Positions 42,009 to 48,026 of a DNA stretch of 48,026 bases are shown one piece after another. The notes under the pieces are model-generated. The model saw only the letters and a list, made by a program, of their open reading frames with translations. It made no database searches and was not told where the DNA came from. This DNA comes from an uncultured Bacilli bacterium (GTDB lineage: Bacteria > Bacillota_I > Bacilli_A > RF39 > UBA660), in NCBI GenBank assembly GCA_934140355.1, contig CAKPBH010000006.1:1-48026 (forward strand). The letters run 5' to 3'. A program made the translations under genes and the position numbers. The first letter of the stretch is position 1; every line of letters begins with the position of its first letter.

Positions 42009-42957
42009 GTTTCTTCACCATCACTTTAGAAAGTTCTTCTATAGAACCTTTACACATATGAACATTTAAATTTTCTAAATAATCCTTTATTTGATTATTT
42101 AAAGTTTGAAGTTTTTCTGGAGTTTCAACAGATGGCATTGGATAATCAAAGCCAGTTATAAGGTTATAAGTTCCTTTTAATTGTTTAGATAAATGCTCAT
42201 ATAAAAATAATCTTTGATCAATATAATCTTTTGTTTTAAAAAAACAATTTCCATTCTCACATAGGTCAACTTGATAAATATCACTGACAATCGTTTTATC
42301 ATTAGAAGAAATCATATTTCTATCGATGTAATCATTAACAATTATTTTTTTACTCCACAGTTCTTCTTTTGGTGTATCCTTTATTAAATATTGAAAATCT
42401 GAAAAATATTTATCAATAACACCATATCTTAATTCTAAAGGTTTAGTTCCAGAAAAAGTTTTTAACACTGAATCCTCTTTTCCAATTAATGTATGATCAT
42501 TTGATATTAATTGCATACCATAATTAGAAACCAAATTATATGCTAAAGTACTCTTGCCAGAATTAGCGTCTCCAACTAATAAAATTGATTTATTATCATC
42601 ATATTTAAGTGCAGAACTATGAAGTAAATATTTTTTTGTATTAGATAAATCATTAGAGAACATTTGCAATAACATATAAATATAATCTAAAATTCTTATT
42701 TTTGTATCTTTAATTGTTATAAACATTGAGTTACTATTAATATCAAAGTTTATAGTGTTATCTTTACCTTGTATAATATACATTACATTCGTATGATCTA
42801 TAAATTCATTTGTACTATTTTCTATTTTTATATCAGTAATGGGAATTGTTTTTATTATTTTGTATTTGTTTTTTTCAAACTCATTTGCAACATCATCAAT
42901 AGTAGTATATATAGAAATAGTAGAGTAATTATGAATTTTTAATTTTATTATTTTCAT
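41995..42957 (-). CDS. HPr-kinase-like P-loop protein
   Basis: 320 residues. The N-terminal 105 residues form an unrecognised alpha/beta domain. Then LLHSSALKYDDNKSILLVGDANSGKSTLAYNLV contains the Walker A GDANSGKST (129-137), followed by GMQLISNDHTLIG (Asn153/Asp154), the counterpart of the LVADD element of HPr kinase. The HPr-kinase K/M-loop region and hexamer tail are not apparent, and no HPr gene is near, so HPr is an unlikely substrate. HprK-like kinases of this type occur in lasso-peptide and other biosynthetic clusters. Starts 3 nt after the preceding gene; overlaps the next. Confidence 0.78.
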   Translation of the reverse strand: MKIIKLKIHNYSTISIYTTIDDVANEFEKNKYKIIKTIPITDIKIENSTNEFIDHTNVMYIIQGKDNTINFDINSNSMFITIKDTKIRILDYIYMLLQMFSNDLSNTKKYLLHSSALKYDDNKSILLVGDANSGKSTLAYNLVSNYGMQLISNDHTLIGKEDSVLKTFSGTKPLELRYGVIDKYFSDFQYLIKDTPKEELWSKKIIVNDYIDRNMISSNDKTIVSDIYQVDLCENGNCFFKTKDYIDQRLFLYEHLSKQLKGTYNLITGFDYPMPSVETPEKLQTLNNQIKDYLENLNVHMCKGSIEELSKVMVKKLEKK

Positions 42958-42960
42958 AAA

Positions 42961-43413
42961 TTAATCCTCTAATTCTTTTTTTATACAATCAATCATTGAA
43001 TTCAATAAATCTTCTCCAAAATCTTCATCATAATAATAATATTTTGCATCAGTAAGTTTATGTATTCCAGTTACCATAGGCGAATAAGGATAATCTTTTT
43101 TTAAAAATATTCTCATTTTCCTTTTATTAGCAGATGCCCAACCAATTTCTACATGAACACCACCAGAATTAGGCACTCCAGGAATTACACAAACCAAATC
43201 AGAATTCTTTATAGTATTAAAGTCTATTTGTGTACTTTCTTCAGCAGAACTATACTCTTTTCCCCAATTTTCTCTTTCGTGTGCTAAAAAATAATCACAT
43301 CCCATTTTTTTTGTTTCATTAATTAATTTTTCTAAAAAGATTCGGTATTCTTTTTTTACTTCATATTTTTCATCACATAATTGAGAATACGGAATAGCAA
43401 AAAACACTTTCAT
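42961..43413 (-). CDS. Nucleoside 2-deoxyribosyltransferase-like protein
   Basis: 150 residues with the Rossmann-like NDT/YtoQ-type fold: KVFFAIPYS first strand, FLAHERENWG, SDLVCVIPGVPNSGGVHVEIGWA with Glu89 at the catalytic Glu position (E in HVEIG). The family cleaves or transfers N-glycosidic bonds of nucleosides or nucleotides. The exact substrate cannot be read. AGGAGG precedes the ATG; gaps of 12 and 3 nt to neighbours show operon membership. Confidence 0.75.
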   Translation of the reverse strand: MKVFFAIPYSQLCDEKYEVKKEYRIFLEKLINETKKMGCDYFLAHERENWGKEYSSAEESTQIDFNTIKNSDLVCVIPGVPNSGGVHVEIGWASANKRKMRIFLKKDYPYSPMVTGIHKLTDAKYYYYDEDFGEDLLNSMIDCIKKELED

Positions 43414-43425
43414 ATCTAAAACCTC

Positions 43426-44265
43426 CTATTCATAAAATTCATTTGGAAATTCTTTAAAATTATTATTTTTTCTTGACATTTTAGAACACACATCACAATC
43501 ATATTTTTTATAATCTTTTAAGAATTGTAATATGATTTTTGTTGTTCTCTCTCTACAAGATTTTATAGATTCAATATATGCATCTTTTTCTTTACTTTCT
43601 TTTAAACTTTCAATGTAATCTGCACGACCAGTAGGATCATCTATTTGAACAGCAATACCCGCATAACATAACTGGTTCAGTCTTGCAAAAGTTGCTTCTG
43701 GATCACATGTTTGACCAACAATATCCCAGCCTTGTTTATTGTAAAATTCCAATTCTGCTTTAGTTTCAATTCTAGGATAACCATTAAAAGAAACATAAGT
43801 TGCATTTTCTTTTACTGAAAATGGCATTTTTCTACTTGCCAAACATAACTGATGTGTTAGTTTAGAACAAAATGGTTCAAACATTTCTGCATTATGAAAT
43901 GGGTGAGTTTGATTCCAACCTATACTATAATTTCCCATACCAATCAAATCTCCAAGTACATATACACTTCCTTGAGGCATTTTAGGATTAATTCCACCAA
44001 CAACAAAAGTTCCAATTAATTTCGTTGCACCAGAATTCTTTACTGCTTCTATAGTTTGTTGAAAGTTTATTTGATTAGATGGAACTTTTTCTCCATTAAA
44101 ACGACCATAAATTATAAGAACTGAAACATCATAAATTTTTCCAATATAGCAACGATGTACTGGGCCAAATGATGTGTTAATACTTACTCTTTTTAAATTA
44201 AACTCTTTAATTGTTTCATCGCTTCTTAAAATAATTGCTATCTCTGGCTTAAAATCTTTAATCAT
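43426..44265 (-). CDS. Diverged MTA/purine-nucleoside phosphorylase homologue
   Basis: 279 residues of the PNP/MTAP (family 2) fold. Recognisable: VPSNQINFQQTIEAVKNSGA (compare P-xx-INYRANI-A-lk), GTFVVGGINPKMPQGSVYVL, HNAEMFEPFC, and NGYPRIETKAEL (161-172), equal to EGPRFETKAE in MTAP. The next loop reads GQTCDPEATFAR where MTAP has GMT-xxPEA-xLARE, so the ribose-contacting Met is Gln; the purine-contacting TDYD segment is QIDDPTG. A phosphorolysis role on an unusual nucleoside or on 5'-deoxyadenosine is inferred. The C-terminus adds CDVCSK, a CxxC pair. TTG at 44271 is possible, but GGAGG fits ATG 44265. Confidence 0.8.
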   Translation of the reverse strand: MIKDFKPEIAIILRSDETIKEFNLKRVSINTSFGPVHRCYIGKIYDVSVLIIYGRFNGEKVPSNQINFQQTIEAVKNSGATKLIGTFVVGGINPKMPQGSVYVLGDLIGMGNYSIGWNQTHPFHNAEMFEPFCSKLTHQLCLASRKMPFSVKENATYVSFNGYPRIETKAELEFYNKQGWDIVGQTCDPEATFARLNQLCYAGIAVQIDDPTGRADYIESLKESKEKDAYIESIKSCRERTTKIILQFLKDYKKYDCDVCSKMSRKNNNFKEFPNEFYE

Positions 44266-44277
44266 AAACAACCTCCA

Positions 44278-45354
44278 TTAATTTTTAAAAAACATAGTAG
44301 GTAAGTATCCATCATGTACTGATACTCGCTCTCTTTTTAAAACTTTAAATTTTTCTTTCTCAATATTATCATTATTTTCAAATGGACAATATGGATCTCT
44401 TTCTGTTAAAGTTTTCTTCCATAGTATTCTTCTATCATAAACACCACCTCTACATTGTGTTTTTATTTTACAATTTTCACACTCTTGTGGTATGGGTGGA
44501 TTAATAAAATCTTTAAACTCCAAATTGGATAACACATTATTTTGTTTGATATTGTATTCACTTCTATAATCTTCAGTAATTAAATATGTAGATGGACAAA
44601 TACTACCATCTGGTAATATTCTAATACTATCAACTCCAGTATTTTCAATTATATTGGTATCTTTGGTATATATATTCCCAAATAAAACATCATTCAATGA
44701 TATAATTTGATAATTTTTATTAATATACTCAAGTGCATTAATTAAAGTTTTATATTCTAATATAAATTTTTTATTTATTTCTGGCAACTCACTTACTGGT
44801 CTATAAATATTTAACCTTAAAATTGCATCATATTTTTTAGCAATTTTAAACAATCCATCAATATTATCTTTTGCCATACTCTCATTAAAACCCACAAAAA
44901 CGATAGTTGCTTTTTTATTATCTTTTTGCAACATGGCTAATGTATTAATTGCCCAATTATATGCTTTAGATTGTCCCCTAAACATATTATGTTTTTCTTG
45001 AATTGCAAAATCCAAAGAAACATCTATTTCATCAATACATTTCAAATAAATTTCATATAATTTTTTATCTTTACTAACTCTCTCATATATGTATCCATTA
45101 GAAGTTAACGATTGAGTAATTGTAGGGTATTTAGTTCTAACATATAATATAAACTTGAAAAAATCATCACTAATTGCATTTTCTCCAGTTCCGTAATTTA
45201 TAGAATCTATGTATTCATGGTTTTCATCTATAAATTTTATCCAATCATTTATTGTAGCATCTTTAGTAGTTTTTCTTGTTTCTTTACTATAACAGAATTT
45301 ACAATTCATATTACATGCATTTGTAAGACCCCATCCAACATTATATTTCTGCAT
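44278..45354 (-). CDS. Radical SAM/SPASM-type enzyme
   Basis: 358 residues. The core CxxxCxxC is at Cys14, Cys18 and Cys21 (CNMNCKFC) at the very N-terminus. The TIM-barrel part carries GTGENA, where many enzymes have GGEP/GGGEP, and SLDFAIQEKHNMFRG. The C-terminal SPASM-like segment has Cys253 (PDGSICPSTYL), CENC (292, 295), Cys301 and Cys323, enough for at least one auxiliary 4Fe-4S cluster. SPASM enzymes usually modify peptides or small molecules; no precursor peptide is visible nearby. First gene of the operon, with GAGGTG before the ATG and a promoter directly upstream. Confidence 0.87.
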   Translation of the reverse strand: MQKYNVGWGLTNACNMNCKFCYSKETRKTTKDATINDWIKFIDENHEYIDSINYGTGENAISDDFFKFILYVRTKYPTITQSLTSNGYIYERVSKDKKLYEIYLKCIDEIDVSLDFAIQEKHNMFRGQSKAYNWAINTLAMLQKDNKKATIVFVGFNESMAKDNIDGLFKIAKKYDAILRLNIYRPVSELPEINKKFILEYKTLINALEYINKNYQIISLNDVLFGNIYTKDTNIIENTGVDSIRILPDGSICPSTYLITEDYRSEYNIKQNNVLSNLEFKDFINPPIPQECENCKIKTQCRGGVYDRRILWKKTLTERDPYCPFENNDNIEKEKFKVLKRERVSVHDGYLPTMFFKN

Positions 45355-45367
45355 GATTACACCTCAA

Positions 45368-45413
45368 AAAAAGTATATAACATTTATACATATAAATCAA
45401 TTATATACTTTTT
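45368..45413. promoter_or_regulatory. Nested palindrome between lysR and the radical-SAM operon
   Basis: Perfect 13-bp arms AAAAAGTATATAA (45368-45380) and TTATATACTTTTT (45401-45413) flank 20 bp that hold a further ATTTATA/TATAAAT dyad. The left arm contains the operon -10. On minus the dyad ends in seven T, so it may also terminate lysR transcription. Likely a LysR binding region or a switch of both kinds. Confidence 0.7.
45372..45400 (-). promoter_or_regulatory. Promoter of the radical-SAM operon
   Basis: Minus strand -35 TTGATT (45395-45400), 17-bp spacer, -10 TATACT (45372-45377), lying entirely within the palindrome. The leader would be only about 10 nt. Confidence 0.65.
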
Positions 45414-45450
45414 ATAACTGCCATAAATTTTTTTATACTGCATTATTGTT

Positions 45451-46341
45451 TTATTTATTTTTAATAAATTTTATAAAGGCTTCAACAGTTGCAGATAATA
45501 AATAATTTTTGTATATCATAAATATATCAAAAGTTGGTAGATTTTCTTCCATATCAATTATTTCTAAATCTGAATATTTATCTATAGTTTTTTCAAATAA
45601 AAAACCAACGCCTAACTCTTCTTCTACCATTTCTGCAATCATATCGCTTGTCATTATTTCAAAGGTAGGATCAAATGTTATAGAATTTTTTTCAAAAATT
45701 GAAATTAAACTTTTTGTACTGCTAGATGTTCTTGCTGGAACAATTAACGGATAATTAATTAGTTCATTTAAATCAATCTTTTTATTTAGTAATTCTTTGT
45801 TTTCTTTGTTACAAGCAAAGGCACATCTTTCACTTGAAATTTTAACAATTTCAAAATTATTTGTATTTTCTTCTAATGGAGAGCAATCAATTACAATATC
45901 CAAATCATTAATATTTAATAACCTAAATAATTCTTTAGTTGGTTTACATGTAACTTTTATTTTAATGTTAGGGTATTTACTATTAAATTTTTTGATTATA
46001 TCAGTTAATAAAAATACACCAATATGAGATGGAACACCAATAGATATTTGTCCTTTTTTCAAATGAATTATATCATTAACTTTAGTTTCTCCTTTTTTTA
46101 TGGTACTTATTGCTTCTTCGACAAAAGGCAATAACGCCTCTGCTTCTGGAGTTAATGTCAAAACACTTCCTCGTTCAAATAACTTGACACCTAAACTATC
46201 TTCTAATTTTTTTATATTATAACTTACACTTGGTTGTGTTTGTCCTAAAATTTCTGCTGTTTTAGAGAAACTACCATTTTGACAAACTAAATAAAATAAT
46301 TTATACAATGATAAATCAATATCTAAATCATCATAATTCAT
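45451..46341 (-). CDS. LysR-family transcriptional regulator
   Basis: 296 residues, normal LysR length. N-terminal wHTH (LYKLFYLVCQNGSFSKTAEILGQTQPSVSYNIKKLEDSLG...LFERG) and linker helix, then two periplasmic-binding-like effector subdomains (QISIGVPSHIGVFLLTDII, FACNKENKELL, MIAEMVEEELGVGFLFE). Effector unknown. It lies directly upstream of, and in the same direction as, the radical-SAM operon, with a large dyad between them, so it probably controls the operon. Its ribosome site lies within the end of a truncated flavodoxin gene, joined by an ATGA overlap. Confidence 0.92.
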   Translation of the reverse strand: MNYDDLDIDLSLYKLFYLVCQNGSFSKTAEILGQTQPSVSYNIKKLEDSLGVKLFERGSVLTLTPEAEALLPFVEEAISTIKKGETKVNDIIHLKKGQISIGVPSHIGVFLLTDIIKKFNSKYPNIKIKVTCKPTKELFRLLNINDLDIVIDCSPLEENTNNFEIVKISSERCAFACNKENKELLNKKIDLNELINYPLIVPARTSSSTKSLISIFEKNSITFDPTFEIMTSDMIAEMVEEELGVGFLFEKTIDKYSDLEIIDMEENLPTFDIFMIYKNYLLSATVEAFIKFIKNK

Positions 46342-46622
46342 ATTGATGACCTCTTTGAAATGTACTCAAGTCTATTGTACCAAATTTCTAGATTATCTAA
46401 GTATTTTTCTAACTCTGGTCTTGTATTATTGTGATATTCTTTCTTTGCTTCTTCACAGCAAGTTTTATAGTCTTTTGAATATTCTCTTGCAGGTTTGATT
46501 TCAAATAAATCTCCCTTTGTAAGTTCACTAATATATTCAGCAACAATCTCAGTATTGCCTTTTTCAATTACTCCTACTGAATAGTTTTCTCCCGTATGAG
46601 AAAAGTACGCTACTAAATTCAT
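46338..46622 (-). pseudogene. Truncated flavodoxin (N-terminal half)
   Basis: 94-residue frame. The first about 77 residues match a flavodoxin: MNLVAYFSHTGENY (phosphate loop), GNTEIVAEYISELT, FEIKPAREYSKDY, CCEEAKKEYHNNTRPELEKYLDN. Where the next strand (IFIGYPNWWG-like) should begin, it reads LEIWYNRLEYISKRSSI and stops at the LysR start. The FMN isoalloxazine-binding half is missing, so it cannot be functional as a flavodoxin. GGGAGG before the ATG is intact. Probably a deletion that fused the gene to the LysR upstream region. Confidence 0.8.
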
Positions 46623-46680
46623 ATTTTTCCTCCCTCAATCCATTTAAATTCTTTAATATTTTTCAATCTATTATCATACA

Positions 46681-47595
46681 CTAATTTTTTGTATTTAAAA
46701 AATCTACTTTTAGCCTGTCGTATACTTTTGTTTCCATTTTGGCTTTTTTCTTTAATTTTTCAAATTCACTATCTAAAAGAAGAAACTCGTCTCTTGCACT
46801 CATTGCATGATCGGATATACATAATTTTCCAATAAAGTTAGAAAACATCCATCGATAAATCCAAGCACAAAATTTCTTTTTATTTACACAGTTTTCATAT
46901 TCTCCTTTGGGAAGAATTTCATATCCTAGTTTCTTTAAGACATCATATCCTTCAATTATTGCATCCATAATGAATAAAGAATATTCTTTATCTTTTTTTA
47001 ATAACTTTAGATTACCATTTACTTTATAACTTGCAAATACCAAAGGAAGAACAGCACAAGCATGGGCTTTAAGATAATCATTCATTTTATTTTCAATCAT
47101 TACTTTGATTTTTGTTTCTTTGAATATTGATTTTATGAATTCATTACTAATATCTTTCCCATCAGTTCTGCCAATTTCAATTTTATTTAGGCAGATGGAA
47201 TCGATATAACCATCATATTTTTTACCCGCAGCCATGAAAAAAGCAAATAAGACATTTTTATTTTTGATGTTCATCTGTTTTTCAACAGACATATTATTTC
47301 CTACAAATACGATATTTTGACTTTGATTATTTTCAATTATTGGAACAATCTCATCTAGAGAAGAAAATCTTACCGTTACAAATATGACATCATAAATATC
47401 ATTTTTCTCTAACTGATTAATTATATTAAAATTATCTACGGTTTTCTTTCCTAGTTTATGATGAATAATGAGTCCATTATTTTTTAAATTCTTGTAAGTT
47501 TGATTTCTAGCTAGAATTGTTATATCATTTCCTTTTTTTAGAGAATGGGCTAGATTTGAACCTAATACACCCGCGCCAATAATTAATATTTTCAT
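46681..47595 (-). CDS. Ketopantoate reductase-family (PanE/ApbA) oxidoreductase
   Basis: 304 residues. N-terminal NADP-binding Rossmann fold KILIIGAGVLGSNLAHSL (GxGxxG), TILARN, VIFVTVRFSSLDEI, VFVGNNMSVE; C-terminal helical domain with MNDYLKAHACAVLPL in place of the usual K-xx-NxxxN substrate site. The family includes ketopantoate reductases and many 2-hydroxyacid-type dehydrogenases; the altered active-site helix argues against authentic PanE. Start at the ATG 47595 with AAGGAG 9 nt upstream; TTG at 47613 is unlikely. Confidence 0.83.
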   Translation of the reverse strand: MKILIIGAGVLGSNLAHSLKKGNDITILARNQTYKNLKNNGLIIHHKLGKKTVDNFNIINQLEKNDIYDVIFVTVRFSSLDEIVPIIENNQSQNIVFVGNNMSVEKQMNIKNKNVLFAFFMAAGKKYDGYIDSICLNKIEIGRTDGKDISNEFIKSIFKETKIKVMIENKMNDYLKAHACAVLPLVFASYKVNGNLKLLKKDKEYSLFIMDAIIEGYDVLKKLGYEILPKGEYENCVNKKKFCAWIYRWMFSNFIGKLCISDHAMSARDEFLLLDSEFEKLKKKAKMETKVYDRLKVDFLNTKN

Positions 47596-47639
47596 TTTCG
47601 ATATCTCCTTCAAATTTCTTCTTTTTTTAAAATACTGAT

Positions 47640-48026
47640 TTAATTTATGCTTTTTCCTAATTGATAAGCCTCTTGATAGGCTTTGGTTTCTTCTATTGCC
47701 ACAGTACTCATATTATCCCCAATAATTATATTTTTTTCTAAAGCATTTGGTAAGCACTTAATAAAACCTCGAAAAGTATTGATTGCAATCTCTAAGTCAT
47801 CTTTATAAGGTTCTTCATAAGGAGCTGCACAAGATAAGATAAAATAAAATGCTTTATCCTTTAATAAATTAAATTTGGCATAACAACGATCAATTAAAGT
47901 TTTCATTTGTCCCGTAATAGAATAAAAATAAATTGGACTTGCTAAAACAATAATGTCGGCCTTAATCATTGAGTCTGTAAATAAATTTGTGTAAATAGAG
48001 TCTCTCCATGATACAATAGTAGAAAT
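47640..48026 (-). CDS. FMN reductase/flavodoxin-fold protein, partial at right edge
   Basis: C-terminal part of a NADPH-dependent FMN-reductase-type protein. Visible: ADIIVLASPIYFYSITGQMKTLIDRCYA, the FMN-binding region, then KDKAFYFILSCAAPYEEPYK and a closing EAYQLGKSI helix. An internal ATG exists at 47969, but the frame stays open to the window edge (ISTIVSWRDS...FTDSMIK), so the true start is probably beyond it. The segment before KADIIV is unlike the usual CxxC...DDM pattern, so a 5' rearrangement is possible. Lies 44 nt upstream of the ketopantoate-reductase-family gene. Confidence 0.75.
   Translation of the reverse strand: MSTIVSWRDSIYTNLFTDSMIKADIIVLASPIYFYSITGQMKTLIDRCYAKFNLLKDKAFYFILSCAAPYEEPYKDDLEIAINTFRGFIKCLPNALEKNIIIGDNMSTVAIEETKAYQEAYQLGKSIN

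Noticed and set aside
40446..45354. RiPP precursor peptide for the radical SAM/SPASM enzyme
   Set aside because: Spaces in and around the operon are too short or lack a frame with a ribosome site; a peptide encoded elsewhere cannot be excluded.
40446..45354. Reading the nucleoside/radical-SAM operon as an anti-phage system
   Set aside because: No nuclease, sensor or known defence gene is linked; the enzyme set looks biosynthetic.

Overview
This 48 kb window is very AT-rich chromosomal DNA. It looks like a low-GC Firmicute, probably an uncultured gut member of the Bacilli/Erysipelotrichia/RF39-Tenericutes area. Reasons: it carries S21-YqeY, RbfA, TruB, NrnA, a ParE-type topoisomerase, HelD, RNase R and HtpG with a CIRCE-like operator; Shine-Dalgarno sites are strong; TGA is used as a stop (so it is not code-4 Mycoplasma). 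Taxonomy is an inference from gene content. Almost all genes lie on the minus strand; only rarA (left end) and one MerR regulator are on plus. No rRNA, tRNA, CRISPR array or insertion sequence was seen.

Layout: 0.2-1.9 kb rarA and tadA converge on a bidirectional terminator. 2-7.4 kb holds two large surface or membrane proteins: a Big2/SGNH-like protein with a pilin-like two-helix N-terminus, and a 1196-aa tail-anchored protein with about twelve 26-residue repeats. 7.6-14.2 kb: parE, a small DUF1292-like gene coupled to a membrane protein, a CapA-like phosphatase and rnr. 14.2-14.86 kb is gene-poor, with nested inverted repeats. 14.9-17.8 kb: rpsU-yqeY and rbfA-nrnA-truB. 17.9-22.2 kb: htpG-RDD protein and a PLD/cardiolipin-synthase-like enzyme. 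22.3-25.3 kb groups two alkylation-repair enzymes (Tag, Ogt) with a DUF1848 protein and an HExxH protein. 25.4-31.9 kb is a mixed accessory run (tRNA-editing domains, HAD/Nudix pair, XRE regulator, DUF4186, Fic). 32.1-35.1 kb is a redox block (flavodoxin, aldo/keto reductase, divergent MerR, HxlR, cupin). 35.2-40.3 kb: a MATE transporter fused to a cytidylate-kinase-like domain behind a probable attenuator, then HelD and a small pyrophosphatase.

The most unusual part is 40.4-46.3 kb: a tightly packed five-gene operon with a LysR regulator just upstream. In transcription order it encodes a radical SAM/SPASM enzyme, a diverged MTA/purine-nucleoside phosphorylase homologue, a nucleoside 2-deoxyribosyltransferase-like protein, an HPr-kinase-like P-loop protein and a B12-binding radical SAM enzyme. 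I do not recognise it as a described pathway; making or modifying a nucleoside- or sugar-derived small molecule is the simplest inference. A truncated flavodoxin gene abuts its regulator, which suggests a rearrangement edge. The window ends in a ketopantoate-reductase-family gene and an FMN-reductase-type gene cut by the right edge.
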